Translations under genes and position numbers: made by a program
Assembly: GCA_009363175.1 (NCBI GenBank)
Contig: CP045205.1
Span: 3,038,001 to 3,102,000 of the forward strand
Origin: Citrobacter telavivensis
GTDB taxonomy: Bacteria > Pseudomonadota > Gammaproteobacteria > Enterobacterales > Enterobacteriaceae
Reading direction: 5' to 3'
DNA: 64,000 nt
The notes under the pieces: model-generated
Databases searched by the model: none
Told to the model about the DNA's origin: nothing
The model's input: the letters and a program-made list of their open reading frames with translations, nothing else
In this document: positions 42,628 to 51,130 of the stretch, one piece after another
Position numbering within the stretch: position 1 is the first letter of the stretch
Layout of the letters: the number at the start of each line of letters is the position of its first letter

Positions 42628-43522
42628 ATGCCGTCCGGCGGCGCAAGAGTGCCGGTGGGCGGGCAAACATCACCAGATTTCCCACCAGAATCAGAACCAG
42701 CCCGGCCACCGCATTCACCTGCCAGCTATAGCCTTCGTAAACCGTAGAAAATGACAGCGCAACCAGCGGAAATAGCAGCGTGCTGTAGGCGGCATTGCTC
42801 GGGCCAATTCTCCCCACCAGCGTAAAGTAGGCACCAAAAGCGATGACCGATCCGAAAACGGCCAGATACAGCAGGGCGCCGAGATAACTGAAGGTCCACT
42901 GCGGGGTGAAATTATCCCCACGCACAAGTGCAATCGTCGCAATCAACAGCGTGCCATACAGCATGGCCCAACTGTTGGTGGTCATCACTTCCAGACCCTT
43001 TTTCTGATGGCGGAGGCTTATCATATTTCCCAGTGAAAAACCAAATGTCCCCAGTGCGCTAAGACCAATGCCCAGCAGCAGCGATCCGCTAAAGCCGCTG
43101 CTCATCAGATCGTGCCAGAAGAGGGTGACGATACCGGTGAGTCCCAGCGCGGCGGCGCAATAAAAGCGCAGCGGCGGTTTTTGCCCAAAGAAGAAGAAAC
43201 TGTTCACCGCGTTAAACAGAACCGCCATGGAGAAGATAACTGACTCCAGTCCCGTATTGATCCAGGCCGCTGCGGTATAAAAACACCAGAAGTTGAAGCA
43301 GAAGACGCAACTCCCTTGCAGCAGGCAGAACAGATGGTCACGTAGCGATAGCGTGCGTAACTTTCCGCGCAGCAGCATAATGACCATCATCAATGCCGTC
43401 GCCACCGCAAAGCGCCAGAAAATCGAGACCGGTGCGGCAACGGGGCCCTGCTGCAAATAAATGGCGATCCATGTGGTACCCCAGATAACCACGACCAGAC
43501 AATACAATAGTGCGTTCATCAT
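42626..43522 (-). CDS. EamA (DMT)-family transporter
   Basis: A 298-residue protein with ten hydrophobic segments in two EamA repeats (the first opens CLVVVIWGTTWIAIYL, the second AIGLSALGTFGFSLGNM-like). Relatives export amino acids or metabolites. It is divergent from an AraC-family gene, which may control it; this pair is not present between ydcL and ydcO in K-12. AGAGAG precedes the ATG. Substrate is unknown. Confidence 0.87.
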   Translation of the reverse strand: MMNALLYCLVVVIWGTTWIAIYLQQGPVAAPVSIFWRFAVATALMMVIMLLRGKLRTLSLRDHLFCLLQGSCVFCFNFWCFYTAAAWINTGLESVIFSMAVLFNAVNSFFFFGQKPPLRFYCAAALGLTGIVTLFWHDLMSSGFSGSLLLGIGLSALGTFGFSLGNMISLRHQKKGLEVMTTNSWAMLYGTLLIATIALVRGDNFTPQWTFSYLGALLYLAVFGSVIAFGAYFTLVGRIGPSNAAYSTLLFPLVALSFSTVYEGYSWQVNAVAGLVLILVGNLVMFARPPALLRRRTA

Positions 43523-43691
43523 TATTCTCTCTTCTTACCCGATAATTGACTGTCGCCGATCTCAGGTGGGACGCGCTTTCATCGATTTGCGGGATACTTG
43601 CAAAATCTTGCGCTTTTTTCTGTCCGGCGGGTGGTAACCGCAATGACCTGCGATAGACTGAATGCCTGAACAACAGCGTTTATGTGGTGGT

Positions 43692-44561
43692 ATGACCCGG
43701 TCTTACGATGCCTTTGAAAAATTGAGTCAGCACAATGCCGTGTTGCAGGAGTCGGTCGAGCTGCGTTCGGGCGTTCAGTTAGCGGCATGGTCAAACAAGC
43801 GCGATACCATCACGCAGTATTGCGATCATCACACGCTCAGTCTGTATGTCGCGGATGGCTACGAAAGTTATCAGAAAACGGCTTCTGGCTGGAAAAATGG
43901 CGGTGGGCCGGACCGCTTTTGCCTGTTGCCAAAAGAGAGTGAATCCACCTGGGATATCCGTGACAACCTCTCGTTCGTGCATCTCTACTGCACCGACGCG
44001 CATCTGCGTGACGTGGGGGAAAAGGTCTGGGACAAAAGTCCATACCGCTTTACGCTGGATGAACGGACGTTTGGTAACGATCCGGGCATTACGGCGGTCT
44101 ACCGACAGTTTTTGCTGGGTAACGACTGGCATCAACCCGCGAATCACCTGACGCTCAGCGCCGCGTCGTCACTTCTGATGACTCATATTATTCAGCACTA
44201 CAGCAACGTGCAGTGGCGATTGCCGACGGTAACGGGCGGACTGGCGCCGGTGACGTTGCGCAATGTGCTGGCCTATATCGACGCCCACCTGGCGGAACCG
44301 TTGACGCTAGCCGATCTGGCGTATGAAGCCGCGCTGAGTGAATTTCATTTCGCCAGAATGTTCCGCCAGTCGATGAAAATGGCACCGCATCAGTACGTGA
44401 TGCAGCGCCGGATGGCCGTGGCAAAGCAGCTGGTCTGTCACTCACAGCGTCCGTTAACGGAGATTGCGCTGGCCTGCGGATTCAGTTCGCCGAGCCACTT
44501 CAGCAATCGCTTTAAGCAGGTGACGGGCAAGACGCCGACGCAGTTACGCGCGTCGGGCTAA
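43692..44561 (+). CDS. AraC-family transcriptional regulator
   Basis: A 289-residue regulator. The C-terminal 100 residues carry the two AraC helix-turn-helix units (LTLADLAYEAALSEFHFARM and LTEIALACGFSSPSHFSNRF). The N-terminal part is a variable effector-binding or dimerisation domain. The start at 43692 is chosen because it follows GGTGGT and avoids a poorly supported ATG 30 bases upstream; this is uncertain. It is divergent from the EamA transporter gene, its likely target, and its 3' end overlaps the convergent ydcO by 18 bases. Confidence 0.85.
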   Translation: MTRSYDAFEKLSQHNAVLQESVELRSGVQLAAWSNKRDTITQYCDHHTLSLYVADGYESYQKTASGWKNGGGPDRFCLLPKESESTWDIRDNLSFVHLYCTDAHLRDVGEKVWDKSPYRFTLDERTFGNDPGITAVYRQFLLGNDWHQPANHLTLSAASSLLMTHIIQHYSNVQWRLPTVTGGLAPVTLRNVLAYIDAHLAEPLTLADLAYEAALSEFHFARMFRQSMKMAPHQYVMQRRMAVAKQLVCHSQRPLTEIALACGFSSPSHFSNRFKQVTGKTPTQLRASG

Positions 44562-45710
44562 CCTTAAGACGGTGTAGCAGATCCCGCCTGCGATCAGTCC
44601 CCAAAATGCCGAACCCACTCCCCACAGCGTCAGCCCACTGGCGGTGACCAGAAACGTCACCACGGCGGCATCACGCTCGTTTTCATGATTCAGCGCCTGG
44701 TACAGGCTACCCGAAATCGTCCCCAGCAGCGCCAGTCCCGCCAGCATTTGAATGCCACTCGTCGGCAGGGCCGCCATCATGCCGGTAATCGAACTGCCGA
44801 AAATACCGGCTAACAGATAGAACATCCCGGCGGCCGCGGCGGCCAACCAGCGTTTAGCGGCGTCCGGATGGGCATCCGGACTCTGGCAAATCGCCGCAGT
44901 AATGGCGGCAATGCAGATGGAATAGACGCCAAAAGGGGAAAACAGCAGTGCCAGTAATCCGGTGACAATGATCAAAGGTGAAACGGGGACATCGTATCCG
45001 GCGGCTTTCATCGTTGCCACGCCGGGCGCATTCTGTGACGCCATTGTCACCAGAAAGAGCGGTACAGCAATGCCCAGAGCGTGGGCCAGAGAAAACTGAG
45101 GGGCAATAAAGGTGGGTAACACCGGGGTCATGGCGAATGAAGAGGTGACAATGTCACCTTCGAATAGCGCAATGACCGCGCCGGCAATCAGTGCCGCAAT
45201 GACCGCGTAGCGCGGCGCAATCCTCTTCATCACTAACCACGCCAGCAGCATACCGCCACAAAGCAGAAACTGGTCGCCGAGACGGGCAAATGCCTCCAGG
45301 CCAAAGCGGAGCAAAATCCCGGCCAGCATGGCCGCCGCCAGCGAGTGGGGGATCACCTGCATCAGGCGGGCGAATAATCCCGTCACGCCACACAGTACGA
45401 TTAACGCGTTAGCGATGATAAACACACCAATCGCTTCTGGCAGCGTCAGCCCCTGGAGTCCGGTCACCAGCAGCGCCGCGCCGGGCGTTGACCACGCCGT
45501 CAGTACGGGGGCGCGATACCAGAGCGTCAAGAGCAGCGTACTGACACCCATTGCGATGCCAAGGGTGGTCATCCAGCCGGCAATTTGCGTTGTGCTGGCG
45601 CCCGCTGCCACGGCGGCCTGCCAGATGATGGCCGCAGAACTGGCATAGCCAACCAGTACGGCGACAAATCCAGAAAGCAGTGTGGGTAATGGCAGGGAGA
45701 ATGATCGCAT
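44544..45710 (-). CDS. ydcO: YdcO, BenE-family membrane transporter
   Basis: A 388-residue membrane protein with about 12 hydrophobic segments, of the benzoate/H+ symporter (BenE) family. It matches E. coli YdcO (GFVAVLVGYASSAAIIWQAA, TGVGFASQNAPGVA-type region). Substrate is not established; aromatic acids are possible. AGGAGG precedes the ATG. It is divergent from ydcN, and two identical palindromes lie in the 90-base gap between them. Confidence 0.92.
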   Translation of the reverse strand: MRSFSLPLPTLLSGFVAVLVGYASSAAIIWQAAVAAGASTTQIAGWMTTLGIAMGVSTLLLTLWYRAPVLTAWSTPGAALLVTGLQGLTLPEAIGVFIIANALIVLCGVTGLFARLMQVIPHSLAAAMLAGILLRFGLEAFARLGDQFLLCGGMLLAWLVMKRIAPRYAVIAALIAGAVIALFEGDIVTSSFAMTPVLPTFIAPQFSLAHALGIAVPLFLVTMASQNAPGVATMKAAGYDVPVSPLIIVTGLLALLFSPFGVYSICIAAITAAICQSPDAHPDAAKRWLAAAAAGMFYLLAGIFGSSITGMMAALPTSGIQMLAGLALLGTISGSLYQALNHENERDAAVVTFLVTASGLTLWGVGSAFWGLIAGGICYTVLRLARRA

Positions 45711-45723
45711 AAGCCCTCCTGTG

Positions 45724-45765
45724 CGTTATAACGGTCGTTTAATCTAGCATCTGGGCGTTATAACG
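45724..45765. promoter_or_regulatory. Twin palindromes in the ydcO-sutR gap
   Basis: CGTTATAACG, a perfect 10-base palindrome, occurs at 45724-45733 and again at 45756-45765. The centres are 32 bases apart, three helical turns. Such phased copies are typical operator pairs for a dimeric helix-turn-helix protein, most likely the adjacent YdcN/SutR. Confidence 0.7.
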
Positions 45766-45800
45766 TACAAGTGGTAAGCTGACCTTTTGGGAGGATACCA

Positions 45801-46337
45801 ATGGACAACCTGACGCACTATCTGGCGAACACCTTAAAAACATTACGCAAGCAGCGGGAGTGGAGTTTATCGCGCCTGGCTGAAGCGACCGGTGTTTCAA
45901 AAGCAATGCTCGGGCAAATTGAGCGCAACGAATCCAGTCCCACGGTGGCGACGTTATGGAAGATTGCCACCGGACTGAACGTCCCGTTCTCCACTTTTAT
46001 TTCACCGCCGGAAACTGAACCGCTGCCGACGTTTGATCCGCAAGAGCAGGCGATGGTCGTGACGCCGTTATTTCCGTGGGATCCGGTGCTACGGTTTGAC
46101 CACTTTTCGATTCTGCTGGCACCCGGCGCGCTCAGCGAATCCACACCGCATGAAGCTGGCGTGATTGAACATGTGGTCGTGATAGCGGGCGCACTGGAGA
46201 TGTGCATTGACCAGCAATGGCGCGTGATCCGTGCCGGAGAAGGAATTCGTTTTGCGGGTGACCGCGCCCATGCCTATCGCAACAGCAGCGAACAGACCGT
46301 GCACTTTCATTCGCTTATCCATTACCCACGCAGTTAA
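45801..46337 (+). CDS. sutR: SutR (YdcN), XRE-cupin regulator
   Basis: A 178-residue regulator: an N-terminal XRE helix-turn-helix (WSLSRLAEATGVSKAMLGQIE, about residues 18-40) and a C-terminal cupin domain (about 100-175) for ligand binding. It matches E. coli YdcN, named SutR for control of sulfur-use genes. GGGAGG precedes the ATG. Divergent ydcO and the twin palindromes make it a likely local regulator. Confidence 0.93.
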   Translation: MDNLTHYLANTLKTLRKQREWSLSRLAEATGVSKAMLGQIERNESSPTVATLWKIATGLNVPFSTFISPPETEPLPTFDPQEQAMVVTPLFPWDPVLRFDHFSILLAPGALSESTPHEAGVIEHVVVIAGALEMCIDQQWRVIRAGEGIRFAGDRAHAYRNSSEQTVHFHSLIHYPRS

Positions 46338-46414
46338 GCGGGAAAACTATTTCGCAACGTGGCGCTTCTGACTACAATAGCCGCCATTTTGCTGCTACTG
46401 GATACAACAACGCT

Positions 46415-48379
46415 ATGCGCCAGTCCCCACATCGCCTTGAATTGTTAAGCCCGGCACGTGATACCGCCATTGCCCGCGAAGCCATTTTACATGGTGCAGA
46501 TGCCGTCTATATCGGCGGTCCTGGCTTTGGGGCGCGTCATAATGCCAGCAATAGCCTGAAAGATATCGCCGAACTGGTGCCGTTCGCCCATCGCTATGGC
46601 GCGAAAATCTTTGTCACGCTGAATACGATTCTTCACGACGATGAACTGGACCCCGCGCAGCAGCTCATTACCGATCTCTACCAGACCGGCGTTGATGCGC
46701 TGATCGTACAGGACATGGGCATCCTGGAACTCGACATCCCGCCCATCGAACTGCATGCCAGCACCCAGTGCGATATTCGCAGCGTGGAGAAAGCCAAATT
46801 CCTCTCTGACGTGGGTTTTACGCAGATAGTACTGGCGCGGGAACTGAGTCTTGAACAGATTCAGGCTATTCATCAGGCGACCGACGCTACAATAGAATTC
46901 TTTGTCCACGGCGCGCTGTGCGTGGCGTATTCGGGACAGTGCTATATCTCGCATGCACAAACGGGGCGCAGCGCCAACCGTGGCGACTGCTCGCAGGCGT
47001 GCCGTTTGCCGTACACCCTGAAAGACGATCAAGGACGAGTGGTGTCGTATGAGAAACACCTGCTGTCGATGAAAGATAACGATCAGACCGCCAACCTGGG
47101 TGCGCTGATCGACGCTGGCGTGCGCTCCTTCAAGATTGAAGGGCGTTACAAAGACATGAGCTATGTAAAAAACATCACCGCGCACTATCGTCAGATGCTG
47201 GATGCCATTATTGAGGATCGCGACGACCTGGCGCGGGCTTCTGCCGGGCGTACGGAACATTTCTTCACGCCGTCAACGGATAAAACATTCCATCGCGGCA
47301 GCACCGACTACTTTGTGAATGCGCGTAAAGGGGATATTGGCGCCTTTGATTCGCCGAAGTTTATCGGTCTGCCGGTGGGTGACGTGCTGAAAGTGGCGAA
47401 AGATCACCTCGACGTTGAAGTCAGTGAACCGCTGGCAAACGGTGACGGTCTTAACGTCCTGATCAACCGCGATGTTGTTGGCTTTCGCGCCAATACCGTC
47501 GAAAAAACCGGACATCATCGCTATCGCGTCTGGCCGAACGAGATGCCCGCCGAACTGCATAAACTGCGTCCGCCCCATCCGCTGAATCGCAATCTTGACC
47601 ATAACTGGCAGCAGGCGTTAACCAAAACCTCAAGCGAGCGTCGGGTTGCCGTGGATATTGAACTGGGCGGCTGGCAGGAACAGCTGATCCTGACGCTGAC
47701 CAGCGAAGAGGGCGTCAGCATCACCCATACGCTGGACGGACAGTTTGATGAGGCCAACAACGCGGAAAAAGCGCTGAACGGTCTGAAGGATGGACTGGCG
47801 AAACTGGGGCAGACTCTCTATTACGCCCGCGATATCGCGGTGAACCTGCCGGGGGCGCTGTTTGTGCCGAACAGCCAGCTTAATGCGTTTCGCCGGGAAG
47901 CGGTGGAGCTATTGGATGCCGCGCGCCTGGCGGGCTATCAACGCGGCGTTCGCAAACCGGTGTCTGAACCTGCGCCGGTTTACCCGCAAACGCACCTGAG
48001 TTTTTTGGCCAACGTTTATAACCATAAAGCGCGCGAGTTTTACCATCGCTATGGCGTGCAGTTGATTGATGCGGCATATGAAGCGCATGAAGAAAAGGGC
48101 GATGTGCCGGTGATGATCACCAAACACTGTCTGCGTTTTGCCTTTAATCTGTGCCCGAAACAGGCGAAGGGCAATATCAAAAGCTGGAAGGCAACGCCGA
48201 TGCAACTGGTTAACGGCGATGAGGTGTTAACGCTGAAATTTGACTGCCGCCCGTGCGAAATGCATGTGATCGGTAAAATCAAAAATCATATCCTGAAGAT
48301 GCCGCTGCCCGGCAGCGTGGTGGCTTCCGTCAGCCCGGAAGAGCTGATGAAAACGCTGCCAAAGCGTCGTAAAGGTTAA
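46415..48379 (+). CDS. rlhA: RlhA (YdcP), 23S rRNA C2501 hydroxylation protein
   Basis: A 654-residue U32-family protein. The N-terminal TIM-barrel-like region includes GADAVYIGGPGFGARHNASN and HGALCVAYSGQCYIS; the conserved U32 cysteines lie in GQCYISHAQTGRSANRGDCSQACRL-type context near residues 175-195, and two more lie near the C-terminus (CPKQAKG, CRPCEMHV). E. coli YdcP is RlhA, needed for 5-hydroxycytidine at position 2501 of 23S rRNA. It is related to UbiU and TrhP, which hold an Fe-S cluster. It has no in-strand partner. Confidence 0.94.
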   Translation: MRQSPHRLELLSPARDTAIAREAILHGADAVYIGGPGFGARHNASNSLKDIAELVPFAHRYGAKIFVTLNTILHDDELDPAQQLITDLYQTGVDALIVQDMGILELDIPPIELHASTQCDIRSVEKAKFLSDVGFTQIVLARELSLEQIQAIHQATDATIEFFVHGALCVAYSGQCYISHAQTGRSANRGDCSQACRLPYTLKDDQGRVVSYEKHLLSMKDNDQTANLGALIDAGVRSFKIEGRYKDMSYVKNITAHYRQMLDAIIEDRDDLARASAGRTEHFFTPSTDKTFHRGSTDYFVNARKGDIGAFDSPKFIGLPVGDVLKVAKDHLDVEVSEPLANGDGLNVLINRDVVGFRANTVEKTGHHRYRVWPNEMPAELHKLRPPHPLNRNLDHNWQQALTKTSSERRVAVDIELGGWQEQLILTLTSEEGVSITHTLDGQFDEANNAEKALNGLKDGLAKLGQTLYYARDIAVNLPGALFVPNSQLNAFRREAVELLDAARLAGYQRGVRKPVSEPAPVYPQTHLSFLANVYNHKAREFYHRYGVQLIDAAYEAHEEKGDVPVMITKHCLRFAFNLCPKQAKGNIKSWKATPMQLVNGDEVLTLKFDCRPCEMHVIGKIKNHILKMPLPGSVVASVSPEELMKTLPKRRKG

Positions 48380-48380
48380 C

Positions 48381-48418
48381 GATTATGCCGGATAAACGCA
48401 GCGTCATCCGGCATAATC
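48381..48418 (+). repeat. REP-like inverted repeat between rlhA and the oxidase operon
   Basis: A perfect 13-bp stem (GATTATGCCGGAT/ATCCGGCATAATC) fills the gap between the convergent genes. The GCCGGAT core is REP-like. It could end transcription from either side, though no long T-run follows. Confidence 0.75.
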
Positions 48419-48547
48419 TTAATGCGATTTAAATCCTGCCGCCGTCATGATCAGGCGAAAGAACATGCCCACGGCAGCCAGCGCCAGCACGCTGCCGCCC
48501 CACAAAATCACCAGCCACATCAGGCGGTTCCAGACAGATTGTTGCAT
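48419..48547 (-). CDS. DUF2474 small subunit of the bd-type oxidase
   Basis: A 42-residue protein with a single transmembrane segment (LMWLVILWGGSVLALAAVG) and a short basic tail. The pattern WxRLxWLVxLWGGSVLAL is that of DUF2474, found beside cyanide-insensitive bd oxidases and comparable to CydX in CydAB. Its ATG overlaps the preceding TGA by one base (TGATG), so it is translated with the oxidase. It is short enough to be missed by automatic annotation. Confidence 0.88.
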   Translation of the reverse strand: MQQSVWNRLMWLVILWGGSVLALAAVGMFFRLIMTAAGFKSH

Positions 48548-49557
48548 CAGTGATACCCCTCGCCATGTTGAACTTTGCCACGGAATACGTAGTAACTCCA
48601 GAAGGTGTAAACCAGAATAATGGGAATGATCAGTAACGCGCCGACCAGCATAAAGCCCTGACTCTGCGCGGGCGCAGCAGCCTGCCAGATCGTAATGGAA
48701 GGCGGAATGATGTACGGCCAGATGCTGATCCCCAACCCGCTGAAACCGAGGAAAACCAGACCAAGGGTCAACACAAAGGGCAGCGCGTGGCTGTCTTGCT
48801 GGTTAAGCGTTCGCCATAACCAGAAGCCAATCACCGCAACCAGCAGCGGAACCGGCAGCAGGAACCACAGATTCGGCAGCGTAAACCAGCGTTTAGCGAT
48901 CGCCGGGTGCGCAAGTGGCGTCCACAGGCTGATGAGCGCGATGACCAGCAGCATCGCCAGCAAGAGTTTTTTCGCGACAGTACGCATCTTATCCTGCAAG
49001 GGGTTCTCGCTTTTCATCACCAGCCAGGTGGCACCCAGCAACGCATAAGCGACGACCAGACCAACGCCACAGAACAGGGTGAAAGGGGTGAACCAGTCAA
49101 ACGGGCCGCCGCTGAAACGGCGACCGGTGACGGCAAAACCGTTAATCACCGCACCCACCACCACGCCCTGGGTGAACGTCGCCAGCATCGAACCGCAGAG
49201 AAACGCTTTATCCCAGAACGGACGATGGGCTGGCGTGGCTTTGAAGCGAAATTCAAAGGCGACGCCGCGAAAAATCAATCCGATGAGCATCAGCGTTAGC
49301 GGGATCGTGAGCGCGTCAATAATCACCGCATAGGCCAGCGGAAACGCGCCGAACAGCCCGGCACCCCCGAGGACCAGCCAGGTTTCATTGCCATCCCAGA
49401 CCGGGGCGACGCTGTTAACCATCACGTCGCGATCGTCAGCATCGCGGATAACGGGAAACAAAATGCCAATACCCAGGTCGAATCCATCCATCACGATGTA
49501 CATCAGCGTGGCGAAGACGATGATGACGAACCAGATTACCGATAAATCAATACCCAT
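48547..49557 (-). CDS. cioB: CioB/CydB-like subunit II of cyanide-insensitive bd oxidase
   Basis: A 336-residue membrane protein with about eight hydrophobic segments, matching the CydB/CioB family (MDGFDLGIGILFPV near residue 24, NGNETWLV-type VWDGNETWLVLGGAGLFGAFP). It pairs with subunit I to form the haem-bearing quinol oxidase. Its ATG overlaps the cioA stop by one base (TAATG), and the DUF2474 gene follows with the same kind of overlap. Confidence 0.9.
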   Translation of the reverse strand: MGIDLSVIWFVIIVFATLMYIVMDGFDLGIGILFPVIRDADDRDVMVNSVAPVWDGNETWLVLGGAGLFGAFPLAYAVIIDALTIPLTLMLIGLIFRGVAFEFRFKATPAHRPFWDKAFLCGSMLATFTQGVVVGAVINGFAVTGRRFSGGPFDWFTPFTLFCGVGLVVAYALLGATWLVMKSENPLQDKMRTVAKKLLLAMLLVIALISLWTPLAHPAIAKRWFTLPNLWFLLPVPLLVAVIGFWLWRTLNQQDSHALPFVLTLGLVFLGFSGLGISIWPYIIPPSITIWQAAAPAQSQGFMLVGALLIIPIILVYTFWSYYVFRGKVQHGEGYH

Positions 49558-50960
49558 TAGCGGTGTGCCTCATGTTGAGAGTCGAGGACGGCGGCAGACA
49601 GCGGCCGGGCTGGCGTGCCGGTGGGCGGCGTCGGAGCAATCGTGTCCTGTGGCCCCTTGCGGATGAGGCGGATCATGTAGCTATAACCCACGCCAAAGAC
49701 TGAGCTGTAGACGACAAAGAACGCCAGCAGAGAAAGACTCATGTGTAGATCGCCATGTGCGGAGACCGCATCAGCAGTACGTTGCAGCCCGTAAACCACC
49801 CACGGCTGACGACCGACCTCCGTTGTGACCCAACCCGCCAGAATGGCAATCAACCCTGACGGCCCCATCCATAAAGCAAAGCGCAGGAACGGTCGTGAGG
49901 TATAAAGACGCTGTCGGTAGCGTAACCACAGGGCACAAACACCGAGCAGGATCATTAACATCCCCAGACCCGCCATGATGCGAAACGACCAGAACACCAT
50001 CGTGGCGTTGGGGCGATCCTCTTTCGCAAACTCTTTCAGCGCCGGGACCTGTTTATCCAGACTGTGGGTCAGGATCAGGCTGCCCAGCGCCGGGATCGCC
50101 AGCCCATAGCGGGTACGTTCTTGTTCCATATCCGGCCAGCCGACGAGCAGCAGCGGGGTGGGTTCCCCCGGCGGGTTTTCCCAGTGGCCCTCAATGGCGG
50201 CGATTTTGGCGGGCTGATGTTTGAGAGTATTCAGGCCGTGCATGTCGCCAATGAGCGCCTGAAGCGGTGCGACAATCAGCGTCATCCACAGCGCCATCGA
50301 AAACATGGCGCGGATAGCAGGAGTCGTGTTTCCGCGCAGCAAATGCCAGGCCGCTGAGGCCCCGACAAACAATGCGCTGCTGAGAAACGCCGCCACCGAC
50401 ATGTGGAGCAAGCGGTAGGGGAACGACGGGTTGAAAATGACGGCGAACCAGTCCACCGGCACGACCTGGCCGTTGACTATCTCATAGCCCTGTGGCGTCT
50501 GCATCCAGCTGTTGGAGGCAAGGATCCAGAAGGTGGAGATAATCGTACCCAGTGCCACCATGCAGGTGGAGAAAAAATGTAATCCAGGGCCAACCTTGTT
50601 CCAGCCAAACAGCATCACGCCGAGGAATCCGGCCTCAAGGAAGAACGCCGTGAGCACCTCGTAGGTCAGCAATGGCCCGGTGATACTGCCGGCGAACTCG
50701 GAAAACCCGCTCCAGTTGGTGCCAAACTGGTAGGCCATCACCAGACCGGATACCACGCCCATACCAAAGTTAACGGCGAAAATTTTCGACCAGAACTGGT
50801 AGAGCGAGCGCCAGACGGGATTTTTGCTTTTCAGCCAAAGCCCTTCCAGCACCGCAAGGTAGCTGGCAAGACCAATGGTGATCGCCGGAAAAATAATGTG
50901 GAAGGAAACCGTAAAGGCGAACTGGATCCTTGCAAGATGAAACGCATCAAGACCGAACAT
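49557..50960 (-). CDS. cioA: CioA/CydA-like subunit I of cyanide-insensitive bd oxidase
   Basis: A 467-residue quinol oxidase subunit I. The N-terminal region carries the haem ligand His21 (FTVSFHIIFP), a second His in RLLHMSVAAF near residue 185 and the Met of WSFRIMAGLGMLM; GRQPWVVYG near 390 is the family signature. The protein is short and lacks the long Q-loop insert of E. coli CydA, which marks the CIO branch. It would reduce oxygen at the expense of quinol and resist cyanide. It lies between rlhA and ydcR, divergent from ydcR, and is an insertion relative to K-12. Confidence 0.9.
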   Translation of the reverse strand: MFGLDAFHLARIQFAFTVSFHIIFPAITIGLASYLAVLEGLWLKSKNPVWRSLYQFWSKIFAVNFGMGVVSGLVMAYQFGTNWSGFSEFAGSITGPLLTYEVLTAFFLEAGFLGVMLFGWNKVGPGLHFFSTCMVALGTIISTFWILASNSWMQTPQGYEIVNGQVVPVDWFAVIFNPSFPYRLLHMSVAAFLSSALFVGASAAWHLLRGNTTPAIRAMFSMALWMTLIVAPLQALIGDMHGLNTLKHQPAKIAAIEGHWENPPGEPTPLLLVGWPDMEQERTRYGLAIPALGSLILTHSLDKQVPALKEFAKEDRPNATMVFWSFRIMAGLGMLMILLGVCALWLRYRQRLYTSRPFLRFALWMGPSGLIAILAGWVTTEVGRQPWVVYGLQRTADAVSAHGDLHMSLSLLAFFVVYSSVFGVGYSYMIRLIRKGPQDTIAPTPPTGTPARPLSAAVLDSQHEAHR

Positions 50961-51130
50961 GCAGAGCTCCGCACTAAAAATTGATTCAGCGCAATTTTAA
51001 GTCTTTGATGATTTCAGTATCAGAAACAGTAAGGGCTTTTAAAACCATAACAGTTACCAGAGCGTTGAGTATTTTACTCACTGATATACACTGTGCGGGT
51101 CCACATGTTTTGACCCGCGAGATAATAACG

